Below, piece by piece: positions 32,363 to 41,090 of a stretch of 64,000 nucleotides of DNA. This stretch comes from Microbacterium radiodurans (lineage in GTDB: Bacteria > Actinomycetota > Actinomycetes > Actinomycetales > Microbacteriaceae). The stretch is taken from positions 248,001 to 312,000 of the forward strand of contig NZ_VYRZ01000001.1 of NCBI RefSeq assembly GCF_008710705.1. The letters are read 5' to 3'. Below the pieces are notes generated by a model, which made no database searches, was not told the origin of the DNA, and saw only the letters and a list, made by a program, of their open reading frames with translations. Within the stretch, counting starts at the first letter, position 1. Each line of letters begins with the position of its first letter. Position numbers and translations under genes: made by a program.

Positions 32363-33709
32363 TCAGTCGAGCAGCAGCGCGGGCTCCTCGAGCACCGAGG
32401 CCACGTCGGCGATGAAGCGGCTCATGCCGTCGCCGTCCACCACTCGGTGATCGAACGACCCCGACACCGTCGTGACGTAGCGGGGACGCACCTCGCCGTC
32501 GACGACCCACGGCTTCTGGCGGATCGTGCCCATCGCGATGATGCCGGACTCCCCCGGGTTGATGATCGGCGTGCCGGCATCCATCCCGAAGACGCCGATG
32601 TTGGTGATCGTGATCGTGCCGCCCTGCTGGTCGGCGGGCGATGTCTTGCCCTCCCGGGCGGTCAGCGTCAGCTTCTCGAGGCCCCGCGCGAGACCGCGCA
32701 TGTTGAGATCCTGCGCATCCTTGATGTTCGGCACGAGGAGGCCACGGGGCGTCGCCGCCGCGATGCCGAGGTTCACGTAGTGGCGCACCCGGATCTCGGC
32801 GCCGGCCTCGGTCTCGACCCACGCGGCATTGACCATCGGGGTGCGACGCACCGCCCAGACGACGGCGCGCGCCATGATCAGCAGCGGCGACACCTTGATG
32901 TCGGCGAAGTCGGGCGACGCCTTCATCCGCTTGACGAGCTCCATCGTCCGCGTCGCGTCGACATCGGTCCACACCGACACGTGCGGCGCGGTGTACGCGG
33001 AATCGACCATGTGCTTGGCGGTGACCTTGCGGACGCCCTTGACGGGGATCGTCTCCACGCGCTCGTCGGCCGGTTCGCCCGAGACGACCGCCGGGGGAAC
33101 CGGGATCGTGTGCTCGCGGACGTCGGGACGGGCCGGCGTCTGGAGGTTGCGGAACACCGACGCCTGCGACGCGTGCTTGACGACGTCGTCGCGGGTCACC
33201 TCGCCCGCCGAGCCGGTCGGCGTCACCGAGGCCAGCTCGACGCCGAGGTCGCGGGCGAGCTTGCGGATCGGCGGCTTGGCGACGACGCCGATCGCGGCGC
33301 GGGCCGGAGCCTCCGCGGGCTTGCGGCGACGCGACTGCACCTGACCGCCCCCGCCGTAGCCGACGAGGACGGAGCCGCTCTCCTCGGCCGCGGCCGGACG
33401 CTCGGGCTCAGGCTGACCGTGCTCGGAACGCCCGGCATCCGTCCCGGCGGAATCGGATGCCGCGGCCGCCGACGCGTCGATCGTGATGATCGCGGCACCG
33501 ACCTCGACGGTCGCACCCTCGTCGACGAGCAGCTCGCCGACCGTGCCCGAGAAGGGCGAGGGCAGCTCGACGAGCGACTTCGCGGTCTCGATCTCGACGA
33601 GCACGTCGTTGACCGACACGGTGTCGCCCGCGGCGACGCGCCACTGCACGATCTCGGCCTCGGTGAGGCCTTCGCCGACGTCGGGCAGGTGGAAGGTCTG
33701 GGTGCTCAT
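32363..33709 (-). CDS. bkdC: 2-oxoacid dehydrogenase E2, dihydrolipoyl acyltransferase
   Basis: The 448-residue protein has a single lipoyl domain (1-78, lipoylated Lys44 in [11 protein letters not shown]) and an acidic linker. It also has a peripheral subunit-binding domain (about 145-180, [12 protein letters not shown]) and the catalytic domain with [11 protein letters not shown] near the C terminus, whose His and Asp are catalytic. It accepts acyl groups from E1 and passes them to CoA. One lipoyl domain and the branched E1 partners favour a branched-chain or general 2-oxoacid complex over the main pyruvate dehydrogenase. It lies 31 nt downstream of E1 beta. E3 is not in the window. Confidence 0.92.
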   Translation of the reverse strand: MSTQTFHLPDVGEGLTEAEIVQWRVAAGDTVSVNDVLVEIETAKSLVELPSPFSGTVGELLVDEGATVEVGAAIITIDASAAAASDSAGTDAGRSEHGQPEPERPAAAEESGSVLVGYGGGGQVQSRRRKPAEAPARAAIGVVAKPPIRKLARDLGVELASVTPTGSAGEVTRDDVVKHASQASVFRNLQTPARPDVREHTIPVPPAVVSGEPADERVETIPVKGVRKVTAKHMVDSAYTAPHVSVWTDVDATRTMELVKRMKASPDFADIKVSPLLIMARAVVWAVRRTPMVNAAWVETEAGAEIRVRHYVNLGIAAATPRGLLVPNIKDAQDLNMRGLARGLEKLTLTAREGKTSPADQQGGTITITNIGVFGMDAGTPIINPGESGIIAMGTIRQKPWVVDGEVRPRYVTTVSGSFDHRVVDGDGMSRFIADVASVLEEPALLLD

Positions 33710-33740
33710 GAGGGGATCCTCTCGCAGGCGCGTCGGATGG

Positions 33741-34748
33741 TCAGTAGGCGAGGGCGCGGTCGACGGCCTCGAGGATGCGGTCGGCGTCGGGCAGGTAGGC
33801 GCCCTCGAGCTTCGCGGCGGGGAACGGCACGTCGAAGCCCGAGACGCGCAGCACGGGGGCCTCGAGCGAGAAGAACGCCTGCTCGGTCACGGTGGCGGCG
33901 ACCTCGGATCCGAGCGAGGTGAACCCCGGCGCCTCCTGCCCGTAGACCATGCGGCCGGTGCGGCGGACGGAGTCGACGATCGGCGCGTAGTCGATCGGCG
34001 ACAGCGAGCGGAGGTCGACGACCTCGCACGAGATGCCCTCGCTCTCGGCGAGCGCGGCGGCCTGGAGCAGCACGGTGACCATCGCGCCGTGGCCGACGAG
34101 GGTGACGTCGGTGCCGCGGCGGACGACGCGCGACGCGTGCAGCGGCAGCGCGCGGGCCGACGGATCGACCTCGCCCTTGGGCCAGTAGCGCGACTTCGGC
34201 TCGAGGAAGATCACCGGGTCGGGCGAGGCGACGGCATCCTGGATCATCCAGTACGCGTCGTTTGGCGTCGAGGGCGAGACGACGCGCAGGCCCGGGGTGT
34301 GCGTGAAGTACGCCTCGGGGCTCTCCTGGTGGTGCTCCACGGCGCCGATGTGCCCGCCGTAGGGGATGCGGATGACGACGGGGAACGACATGCGACCCTC
34401 GTGCCGGTTCGTGAGCTTCGCCAGCTGCGAGGTGATCTGGTCGAAGGCGGGGAAGACGAAGCCGTCGAACTGGATCTCGCACACGGGGCGGTAGCCGGCC
34501 ATGGCGAGCCCGATGGCCGTGCCGACGATGCCCGACTCCGCGAGCGGCGTGTCGAGCACGCGTCGCTCGCCGAACTCGGCCTGGAGCCCCTCGGTGACGC
34601 GGAAGACGCCGCCCAGGCGCCCGATGTCCTCGCCCATGAGGAGCACGCGGTCGTCGTTCGCCATCGCGGCGCGCAGGCCCGCGTTGAGCGCCTTGCTGAA
34701 GGGCAGGGTCTGCACGCCCGTGGCCGTGTCGGCGCTGTCGATGCTCAT
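33741..34748 (-). CDS. bkdB: 2-oxoacid dehydrogenase E1 beta
   Basis: The 335-residue transketolase-like pyrimidine-binding subunit contains [17 protein letters not shown], with the Glu that binds the ThDP aminopyrimidine. It also contains [18 protein letters not shown] and a C-terminal [13 protein letters not shown] domain. It forms the alpha2-beta2 E1 with the upstream subunit. ATG 34748 overlaps the E1 alpha stop (ATGA), which decides the start over an upstream GTG. Assignment to branched-chain rather than acetoin or pyruvate substrate is by context only. Confidence 0.92.
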   Translation of the reverse strand: MSIDSADTATGVQTLPFSKALNAGLRAAMANDDRVLLMGEDIGRLGGVFRVTEGLQAEFGERRVLDTPLAESGIVGTAIGLAMAGYRPVCEIQFDGFVFPAFDQITSQLAKLTNRHEGRMSFPVVIRIPYGGHIGAVEHHQESPEAYFTHTPGLRVVSPSTPNDAYWMIQDAVASPDPVIFLEPKSRYWPKGEVDPSARALPLHASRVVRRGTDVTLVGHGAMVTVLLQAAALAESEGISCEVVDLRSLSPIDYAPIVDSVRRTGRMVYGQEAPGFTSLGSEVAATVTEQAFFSLEAPVLRVSGFDVPFPAAKLEGAYLPDADRILEAVDRALAY

Positions 34749-35911
34749 GCGCGTCCCTCCTCGAAGGATGCCTCGTAGTCGGCGAGCCACTGGCGCTGCT
34801 GCTCGACGAGCGGATGCGGCTCGCTGTAGGCGTGCGTGAACATGCTGTCGGGATCGAGCGAACCGAGCTCGTTCGTGCGCACGCGCACATCATCGGCGTA
34901 GGCGGCGGCCTCGGCGTCGACCTCGTCGAAGAAGGATGCCGCGGCCCCCTTCTGCTCGAGGAATCCGCGCATGCGGGCGATCGGGTCGCGCTGCGCCCAG
35001 AACCGCTCCTCGTCGCTCGTGCGGTACTTCGTGGGGTCGTCGCTCGTCGTGTGCGCGCCCATCCGGTATGTCAGCGCCTCGATGGCGCGCGGACCCTCAC
35101 CCGAGCGCGCCTCGTCGAGGGCGAGCCGGGTCACGGCGTAGCTGGCGAGCACGTCGTTGCCGTCGACGCGGATGGACGGCATGCCGTAGCCCTCGCCGCG
35201 CCGCACGAGCGGAACCCGCGACTGGGTCGAGACGGGGACCGAGATCGCCCAGTGGTTGTTCTGCAGGAAGAACACCTGCGGCGTGTTGTAGCTCGCGGCG
35301 AAGACCATGGCCTCGTGCACGTCGCCCTGGCTGGAGGCGCCGTCGCCGTAGTAGACGATGACGGCCTCGTCGCGCTCCGGGTCCCCCGTGCCGGTGCGTC
35401 CGTCGAACACCATGCCCATGCCGTAGCCCGACGCGTGCAGCGTCTGCGACCCGAGCACCAGGGTGTAGATGTGCGTGTTGCCGTTCTTCGGGTCGGTCGG
35501 GTCCCACCCGCCGTGGGTGAGCCCGCGCATCAGGCGGATGATGTCGATCGGGTCGACGCCGCGGATGGTGCAGACGACGTGCTCGCGGTACGAGGGGAAG
35601 AGGTGGTCCTGGGCGCGCGTCGCGCGCGCCGAGCCGACCTGCGCGGCCTCCTGGCCGAAGGACGGCGGCCACAGCGCGAGCTGTCCCTGTCGCTGCAGGT
35701 TCGTCGCCTGCCGGTCGAAGGCGCGCACCGTGACCATGTCGCGGTAGAACGTCTCGAGCTCGCTGTCGGGCAGCGCCTCGACGAGCGGAAGGTACCGCTC
35801 GGCCTCGGCGGAGGGCGCGAGCGTCCCATCGGCCGCGAGGACGCGGACGAGAGCGGGGTCGTGTGCGTCGGCGTCGGGGGTGGCGGGCATCGCCGCGGGA
35901 GAACCGGTCAC
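34745..35911 (-). CDS. bkdA: 2-oxoacid dehydrogenase E1 alpha
   Basis: The 388-residue ThDP-binding subunit has YYGDGASSQGDVHEAM and FFLQNNHWAIS (the GDG...NN motif) and the YRMGAHTTSDDPTKYR phosphorylation-loop region typical of E1 alpha. It decarboxylates the 2-oxo acid and passes the acyl group to lipoyl-E2. GTG 35911 lies 6 nt after TAGCGT on the minus strand, a probable leaderless promoter at the head of the alpha-beta-E2 operon. In other Microbacteriaceae I recall hisC next to this gene; here hisC is 20 kb away. Confidence 0.92.
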   Translation of the reverse strand: MTGSPAAMPATPDADAHDPALVRVLAADGTLAPSAEAERYLPLVEALPDSELETFYRDMVTVRAFDRQATNLQRQGQLALWPPSFGQEAAQVGSARATRAQDHLFPSYREHVVCTIRGVDPIDIIRLMRGLTHGGWDPTDPKNGNTHIYTLVLGSQTLHASGYGMGMVFDGRTGTGDPERDEAVIVYYGDGASSQGDVHEAMVFAASYNTPQVFFLQNNHWAISVPVSTQSRVPLVRRGEGYGMPSIRVDGNDVLASYAVTRLALDEARSGEGPRAIEALTYRMGAHTTSDDPTKYRTSDEERFWAQRDPIARMRGFLEQKGAAASFFDEVDAEAAAYADDVRVRTNELGSLDPDSMFTHAYSEPHPLVEQQRQWLADYEASFEEGRA

Positions 35912-36027
35912 GCTCTAACGCTAACGCGCCGCCTATGACCCGTTCTGCATGCGCCGCACAATGGATGCCGCGATTCGCCGTGCCGGTCGCACAAGGGCGC
36001 GCGGTGTCCGGGCTTCGCGCGCCCGTG

Positions 36028-36109
36028 CCGCGATGCAAGGGATCGTGGCCGACACGCCGGTGACCCGGCATCCGCACCGGGGTGTCGCCAGCACGACCTT
36101 GCATCGCGG
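36028..36109. repeat. 82-bp palindromic element, copy 1
   Basis: Terminal arms CCGCGATGCAAGG and CCTTGCATCGCGG are perfect 13-bp complements. Inner arms GGCCGACACGCC and GGGGTGTCGCC also pair, so the element can fold end to end. Confidence 0.92.
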
Positions 36110-36121
36110 ATCGGGCGCGCG

Positions 36122-36197
36122 GAGGCGGCCCCGGCCCAGGGCGGTCGCCCCGGCCGAGGGAGGCGGCCCCGGCCCAGGGCGGTCGCCCCGGCCCAGG
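36122..36197. repeat. 38-bp tandem repeat
   Basis: Two 38-bp units (36122-36159, 36160-36197) differ at one position. They are GC-only-rich and made of GGCGGTCGCCCCGGCC-like segments. Confidence 0.85.
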
Positions 36198-36249
36198 GCG
36201 GTCGGGCTGCCGGGCCCCGGCGCGGGTGGTCACCACGCCGCAGCACGGT

Positions 36250-36331
36250 CCGCGATGCAAGGGATCGTGGCCGACACGCCGGTGACCCGGCATCCCCACC
36301 GGGGTGTCGCCGACACACCGTTGCATGCCGG
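36250..36331. repeat. 82-bp palindromic element, copy 2
   Basis: This copy is the same length as copy 1 and nearly identical over its first 60 bp. The right arm has drifted (CCGTTGCATGCCGG). Confidence 0.9.
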
Positions 36332-36347
36332 GGCGGCCAGGGCCGCG

Positions 36348-37085
36348 TCAGGCGCCCTCGTCGCGGACGTCGAAGGCGCGCAGGCGCCCGCACATCCCGA
36401 ACCCGCGTTCGCCGGTGAGGGCCGGCGCCTGGCGCAGCGTCGCGTCCGCGAGGTGACCGGCGGTGCCGGCCGTCAGCGCCCGCACCACGCCGAGACTGCG
36501 CTCGGCCTGGGCGAGCGGCCCGTCAGCGACGATCGCCTCCCAACCCGCGGCGCGCTCGGCGACGAGTGCCGCCGCCGCCTCGTGGAATCGGCGCAGCGGG
36601 CCGTCGTCGCCGGCGACGAGGGCGTCGCGCAGCCGCAGGTAGCCCGAGACCGCGAGGTCGCGGCGGTGAGCGGCATCCTTCGCCCGGTTCGTCTCGGAAC
36701 CGTGGCTCGGCAGAGTCGCGGCGGCGCGATAGCGCTCGGCGTCGGCGACGATCTCGGCGGGGAACGTCATGACGGCGTCGCCCGCCTCGGGAAGGCCGGC
36801 GTTGCCCATCACCACGAGCACACGCAGGTCGCCGTGGTTGACGGCGCGGTGGATCGTTCCCGGCGTGAACCACACGACCGTCCCCGCTTCGAGCGGCGTC
36901 TCGCGCGCCCCGGAGAGGTCGAGGGTGTGCAGGGCGCCCCGGCCCGAGATCACGACATAGCACTCGGTCGACGCGAGATGCATGTGCGGACTCCCGCCGA
37001 CGAGACCGTCGGGAGCCGCGTCGTCGTAGACGTCGAGCATCGTGACGGACGTGCCGCCGGGGAAGGTTCCGACCGCGCCGGTCAC
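36348..37085 (-). CDS. cupin domain protein
   Basis: The 245-residue protein has an N-terminal cupin (about 1-110). Metal-ligand motifs are SPHMHLASTECYVV (H, H, E) and TPGTIHRAVNH (H). A helical C-terminal half of unknown role follows. Cupins of this kind bind sugars or serve as isomerases or sensors. GTG 37085 overlaps the stop of the upstream PmoA-like gene (GTGA), so it is the third gene of a LacI-controlled operon. The 82-bp repeat copy 2 lies 16 nt beyond its stop codon. Confidence 0.8.
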   Translation of the reverse strand: MTGAVGTFPGGTSVTMLDVYDDAAPDGLVGGSPHMHLASTECYVVISGRGALHTLDLSGARETPLEAGTVVWFTPGTIHRAVNHGDLRVLVVMGNAGLPEAGDAVMTFPAEIVADAERYRAAATLPSHGSETNRAKDAAHRRDLAVSGYLRLRDALVAGDDGPLRRFHEAAAALVAERAAGWEAIVADGPLAQAERSLGVVRALTAGTAGHLADATLRQAPALTGERGFGMCGRLRAFDVRDEGA

Positions 37086-38032
37086 GACCGGACCGCTCGG
37101 GCTGCGGCATCCGACGCGCCCTCCGCGAGCACGCCGCGGGCGAGTCCCGCGATCTCGGCCGCGCGCTCGGCCGTCCCGTCGGCGACCGCCACCGCGTAGC
37201 GGAACACGACGGTCCGGCCGGGCTCGACCGGCACCTCCTCGCTGAAGAATGGCGCGGGATTGATGCACGCGAACTCCTCCGTCCGCACGAACCACTGCGG
37301 CGGATGCTGCGGGTTGGCCGCATCGTCGACGAAGGCCAGCACGGACTCGGCGTCGATCTCGTCGTGCCGGCCCGCGAAGGCCATCCACTCGTGACGCTGT
37401 CCACGCATGTCGTTGCCCGAGCCGGATCCCGTGGGGCTGATGGCGAGGCCTCCCGTGAACGAGCGCGGTCCGCGCCAGAACAGTCCGCCGTAGCCGGCGT
37501 TCTCGCGCCCGCGGGTCGTCGGCGAGCCGATCGAGATCGTGGCGTCGGTCACGTTCGTCATCGCCGTCTCGAAGGTCAGCACCCACACGTCGTCCGCCGC
37601 GACGCGCGCCGTCAGGCTGCGCCGCTCGTCGAAGAGGTGGATGCCGCCTTCGGTGATCCACTGGAGCGTGTGCGCGAAGCGGGCGACGCCGCCCTCGACC
37701 GACTGCTCGAGGGTGGTCCGGTGCTCCTGCGACCCGTCGTTCGGCAGCTGGACGTAGAAGCGGCCCGGGACGAAGGTCGGTCCGCCCCAGAAGTTCTCGT
37801 CGTCGACGACCGGCAGCGACCACGCGATGCCCTTGTGCCAGACGTGGTCGTGCGGGCGGAAGAGGCTGACGACACGACCGGCGCGGGTGCGCAGCGGACT
37901 CAGGTACGGCTTCGGCGACTCCAGCTGGGGACTGTCGGGGACGAGGGTGTAGCGGAAGAGCTCGACATCCCCGTCGAGGACCGAGATTCCACTGTCGTCG
38001 CCGGTGATCCGGAGAGTGCTGTCGATGGTCAT
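37082..38032 (-). CDS. PmoA-like/DUF6807 protein
   Basis: The 316-residue beta-rich protein is of the PmoA-like (DUF6807) family: RPHDHVWHKGIAWSLP near residue 60, GRENAGYGGLFWRGPRSF near residue 170. The name PmoA is historical; these proteins accompany Gfo/Idh oxidoreductases and sugar-degradation genes and probably act on carbohydrates. ATG 38032 overlaps the Gfo/Idh stop (ATGA). There is no signal peptide, so it acts in the cytosol. Confidence 0.82.
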   Translation of the reverse strand: MTIDSTLRITGDDSGISVLDGDVELFRYTLVPDSPQLESPKPYLSPLRTRAGRVVSLFRPHDHVWHKGIAWSLPVVDDENFWGGPTFVPGRFYVQLPNDGSQEHRTTLEQSVEGGVARFAHTLQWITEGGIHLFDERRSLTARVAADDVWVLTFETAMTNVTDATISIGSPTTRGRENAGYGGLFWRGPRSFTGGLAISPTGSGSGNDMRGQRHEWMAFAGRHDEIDAESVLAFVDDAANPQHPPQWFVRTEEFACINPAPFFSEEVPVEPGRTVVFRYAVAVADGTAERAAEIAGLARGVLAEGASDAAARAVRS

Positions 38033-39138
38033 GCCGCCGCCCCCTTCAGGCGAGCCCACGGCACGACCCCGCCGTCCATGCTCTGCGAGAACGCGTCGTC
38101 CTCGCCGATCTCGCCCGCCCGGATCGGCGTGCCGCGGAACGCCGAAGCGTAGGTCGCCGCCGCGAACTCCAGGGTCCGCCGCGAGTCGTGGATGTCGACG
38201 CCGGGACGCTCGCCCGCCACGAGAGCATCGAGGATCGCCTCGATCTGCATCCGGTGGCCGCTGACCTCGGTCCCCTCCGCCCGCCACAGCTCGGCGAGAT
38301 GCTCGTGACCCGGTGCCGGGGTGAAGGTCCAGTCGCGGTCGGAGTATCCGTAGAGATGCTCGACCTCGACGGTCGCGTACTCGTAGTCGAAGCGCAGGCG
38401 CGAGGTCTCGCGCGGCGAGACGACCGAGTTCACGACCGTCGCGAGCGCGCCGTTGTCGAACTCGGCCAGCGCCACCGACACGTCCTCCGTATCGGTCGGG
38501 CGGGACTGGCGCGCCGCGAAGGCCGTGACCTTCGACCACGGGCCGAGGATGGCGAGCATCAGATCGAACTGATGGATGCCGTGCCCCATCGTGGGTCCGC
38601 CGCCCTCGACCTCCCAGCGGCCGCGCCACGGCACGTCGAAGTACTCGGCGGGCCGGTACCAGAGGGTCTCGCATGTCGCGACCTGCGGCCGTCCGAGCGC
38701 CCCCGAGTCCGCGATGCGGCGCAGCCGCTGCGCAGCCTCGCCGTAGCGGTGCTGGAACACCGTGAGCACCGGCACTCCCGTCGTCGCCTCCGATGCGACG
38801 AGGACATCGAGCTCGCTGAGGCTCAGCGCGATCGGCTTCTCGACGAGTGCCGGGACGCCCGCGCGCTGCGCCAGCAGGGCGAGCGGCACGTGCGACTGCG
38901 GCGGCGTGCAGATGTGGACGAGGTCGAGACTCTCGGCGTCGAAGAGCGCCGCGGCATCCGTGTAGATGCCCGCCGCACCGAATCGCTCGGCGAAATCCCG
39001 CGCACGCGCCTCGTCGACATCGGCGACGGCGACGATCTCGGCTTTGTCGCTGAGATCGCGCAGCGCCTCGGCGTGCGCGTGGGCGATGCCGCCGGTGCCG
39101 ATGATGGCGACGCGCGCCCGCGGATGGGTGACTGACAT
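38029..39138 (-). CDS. Gfo/Idh/MocA-family oxidoreductase
   Basis: The 369-residue protein has the Rossmann motif VAIIGTGGIAHAHAEAL and the EKP motif (VEKPIALSLSEL, Lys near 105). It also has a C-terminal GHGIHQFDLMLAI segment with the conserved His. It oxidises or reduces a sugar or inositol derivative with NAD(P). It is first in the operon Gfo/Idh - PmoA-like - cupin. GAGGAG precedes ATG 39138, which is chosen over an earlier in-frame ATG (39165) lying within the operator region. Control by the divergent LacI regulator is strongly suggested by paired operators. Confidence 0.9.
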   Translation of the reverse strand: MSVTHPRARVAIIGTGGIAHAHAEALRDLSDKAEIVAVADVDEARARDFAERFGAAGIYTDAAALFDAESLDLVHICTPPQSHVPLALLAQRAGVPALVEKPIALSLSELDVLVASEATTGVPVLTVFQHRYGEAAQRLRRIADSGALGRPQVATCETLWYRPAEYFDVPWRGRWEVEGGGPTMGHGIHQFDLMLAILGPWSKVTAFAARQSRPTDTEDVSVALAEFDNGALATVVNSVVSPRETSRLRFDYEYATVEVEHLYGYSDRDWTFTPAPGHEHLAELWRAEGTEVSGHRMQIEAILDALVAGERPGVDIHDSRRTLEFAAATYASAFRGTPIRAGEIGEDDAFSQSMDGGVVPWARLKGAAA

Positions 39139-39153
39139 CGGGATCTCCTCGTT

Positions 39154-39193
39154 GTGATCGTTCACCTTTCGCTCGAACTTAGTGAACGATCAC
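39154..39193. promoter_or_regulatory. paired LacI operators in a divergent promoter region
   Basis: GTGATCGTTCAC (39154-39165) and GTGAACGATCAC (39182-39193) are perfect complements 16 nt apart. Each is itself near-palindromic around CG (TGANCGNTCA), the usual LacI-family operator form. One lies toward each divergent gene. Confidence 0.8.
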
Positions 39194-39214
39194 GTTTTGG
39201 GTCAAGATGGGGCC

Positions 39215-40240
39215 ATGAGCGCACCGGGCGTCCCTCCCGCGAAGCGGCCGACCATTCTCGACGTCGCCCGTCTGGCCGGCGTCTCGCATCAGACGGTGTC
39301 GCGCTACCTGCGCTTCTCCGGTGAAGGTCTGAAGCCGCAGACCGTCGCGCGCGTCAGCGCCGCCGTCGACGAGCTCGGATACCGGCCGAACCTGGTCGCC
39401 CGGTCGATGCGCACGCGTCGCACCGGCCGGCTGGCCGTCCTGATCCCGACGGTCGCCTTCAACCCGGCGCGCATGCTCGCGGGCGCGAGCGCCGTGGCGC
39501 ACGAGGCGGGCTACGCCGTCGACGTCATCAGCGTCGAGGGCGGTGCCGCCTCGCGCAGCGCGCGCCTGTCGGACCTCGTCGAGTTCGGACAGGTCGAGGG
39601 CGTCCTCTCGTTCGCCCCGCTGGATACCGAAGCCGTCGAGCGGATGCCGGCGGCGACCACCGTCGTCATCGCCGCCGAGCTCGACGACGAGATGCGCGGG
39701 ATCGGCGAGCTGGCCGACGGGTCGGCGATGACCGAGATCATCGAGCGGCTCGCCGCATCCGGACACCGCCGCTTCTTCCACGTCGCCGGTGCGCGCGACT
39801 TCGCGTCGGCGCGGGCTCGGCGCGAGATCTACCTTGCCACGGTCGAACGCCTCGGGCTCGAGTCGGTGGGCATATACGACGGCGACTGGTCGGGAGAGTC
39901 GGGGGTCGCCGCCGTCGCGACGCTGCCCGACGACGCGCCGCCCCTCGCGATCCTCGCCGCGAACGACCTCGTCGCGGCCGGCGTGCTCGCCGCCGTCACG
40001 GCGCGCGGCTGGCGCGTTCCGGCCGAGGTGAGCGTCACCGGCTGGGACGATGTCGCCACGGCGCCGTTCCTCATCCCCGCCCTGACCTCGGTCGCGATCG
40101 ACCTCGAGCGCATCGGCAGCGACGCGATGCGCCGCCTCCTCGCGGCGATGCGCGGCGAGGAGGCCGAGCTCCACGACGGCCCGACGAGCCGCGTCGTGTG
40201 GCGCGCCTCGACCGGGTCGCCGGAGGCGCCTCCCACGTGA
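39215..40240 (+). CDS. LacI-family repressor
   Basis: The 341-residue protein has the HTH and hinge (PTILDVARLAGVSHQTVSRYLR, about residues 11-32) and a periplasmic-binding-protein-like sugar domain ending SVTGWDDVATAPFLIPALTSV. It should repress the divergent Gfo/Idh-PmoA-cupin operon, releasing it when a sugar binds. The ATG at 39215 is chosen because the in-frame GTG at 39182 lies in the operator. An 82-bp palindromic repeat begins 35 nt after its stop. Confidence 0.9.
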   Translation: MSAPGVPPAKRPTILDVARLAGVSHQTVSRYLRFSGEGLKPQTVARVSAAVDELGYRPNLVARSMRTRRTGRLAVLIPTVAFNPARMLAGASAVAHEAGYAVDVISVEGGAASRSARLSDLVEFGQVEGVLSFAPLDTEAVERMPAATTVVIAAELDDEMRGIGELADGSAMTEIIERLAASGHRRFFHVAGARDFASARARREIYLATVERLGLESVGIYDGDWSGESGVAAVATLPDDAPPLAILAANDLVAAGVLAAVTARGWRVPAEVSVTGWDDVATAPFLIPALTSVAIDLERIGSDAMRRLLAAMRGEEAELHDGPTSRVVWRASTGSPEAPPT

Positions 40241-40275
40241 GACGCAGCCGGCGCGTCACCCCGTGCCGCCCGGGG

Positions 40276-40357
40276 CCGCGATGCGAGGGATCAGGGCCGA
40301 CACGCCGCCCCGACCGCCTCCGGCCCGGCGTGCCGCCGCAGAATCCTTGCATCCGCG
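40276..40357. repeat. 82-bp palindromic element, copy 3
   Basis: The ends are CCGCGATGCGAGG and CCTTGCATCCGCG. The length is again exactly 82 bp; the middle has diverged more than in copies 1 and 2. Confidence 0.88.
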
Positions 40358-40371
40358 CACGCCCCGCCGCG

Positions 40372-40405
40372 TTTCAGCCGCGCTTCAGCGTGCGCGCGAC
40401 ACACT
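40372..40405 (+). promoter_or_regulatory. response-regulator promoter with CTTCAG repeats
   Basis: TTTCAG (40372-40377) and CTTCAG (40383-40388) are 11 bp apart. They are followed 11 nt later by a CACACT -10 (40400-40405). The same repeat-to-(-10) spacing occurs at 42460-42503. Confidence 0.6.
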
Positions 40406-40412
40406 GGGCGGG

Positions 40413-41090
40413 ATGCGAGTTCTGGTGGTCGATGACGAGGTGCGCCTCGCCGACGGGATCAAACGCGGCCTCGAGGCCGAGGGCTTCGCCGTCGATGTCG
40501 CCCACGACGGCGTCGACGGCCTCTGGCGCGCACGCGAGACGCGGTACGACGCGATCGTGCTCGACCTGATGATGCCGGGGATGAGCGGCTGGAAGGTGTG
40601 CGCCGCGCTGCGCGCCGAGGAGAACTGGACCCCGGTGCTCATGCTGACCGCGAAGGACGGCGAATGGGACCAGGTCGAGGCGCTCGAGACGGGCGCCGAC
40701 GACTACGTCACGAAGCCGTTCTCCTACCCCGTGCTCGTCGCGCGGCTGCGCGCGCTCATCCGGCGGGGCGGGGTCGAGCGTCCCGTCGCGCTCGAAGCCG
40801 GCGACCTGCGCGTCGATCCGGGCGCACGACGCGTGTGGCGCGGCGACGTGCCGATCGAGCTGACCTCCCGCGAGTTCGCCGTGCTCGAGCACCTGATCCG
40901 ACACCGCGGGCAGGTGCTGTCGAAGCGCGCGCTCATCGCGGGGGTCTGGGACGACGACTTCGACGGCGACCCGAACATCGTCGAGGTCTACGTCGGCCAC
41001 CTGCGTCGCAAGGTCGACCGCCCGTTCGGCCGGGATGCCATCGAGACGGTGCGCGGAGCCGGCTACCGATTGGCGGCCGACGGTGGCTGA
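40413..41090 (+). CDS. OmpR-family response regulator
   Basis: The 225-residue protein has a receiver domain with phospho-acceptor Asp51 (IVLDLMMPGMSG), acidic pocket DDE, Lys101 (YVTKPF) and a C-terminal winged helix (about 130-220, ELTSREFAVLEHLIRHRG). It should bind the CTTCAG direct repeats found in its own promoter and before 42510. It is partner to the histidine kinase, whose GTG start lies inside its last codons (8-nt overlap). Confidence 0.92.
   Translation: MRVLVVDDEVRLADGIKRGLEAEGFAVDVAHDGVDGLWRARETRYDAIVLDLMMPGMSGWKVCAALRAEENWTPVLMLTAKDGEWDQVEALETGADDYVTKPFSYPVLVARLRALIRRGGVERPVALEAGDLRVDPGARRVWRGDVPIELTSREFAVLEHLIRHRGQVLSKRALIAGVWDDDFDGDPNIVEVYVGHLRRKVDRPFGRDAIETVRGAGYRLAADGG

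Larger units (their letters stand above)
35912..36347. other. 436-bp intergenic stretch with repeats
   Basis: No gene is supported. It contains two 82-bp palindromic elements (36028-36109, 36250-36331) and, between them, a 38-bp tandem repeat (36122-36197). The only promoter seen is the -10 of bkdA at 35918-35923. Confidence 0.75.

Noticed and set aside
36028-36331. CRISPR array
   Set aside because: The repeats are 82-bp palindromes 140 bp apart, too long and too few, and there is no cas gene.
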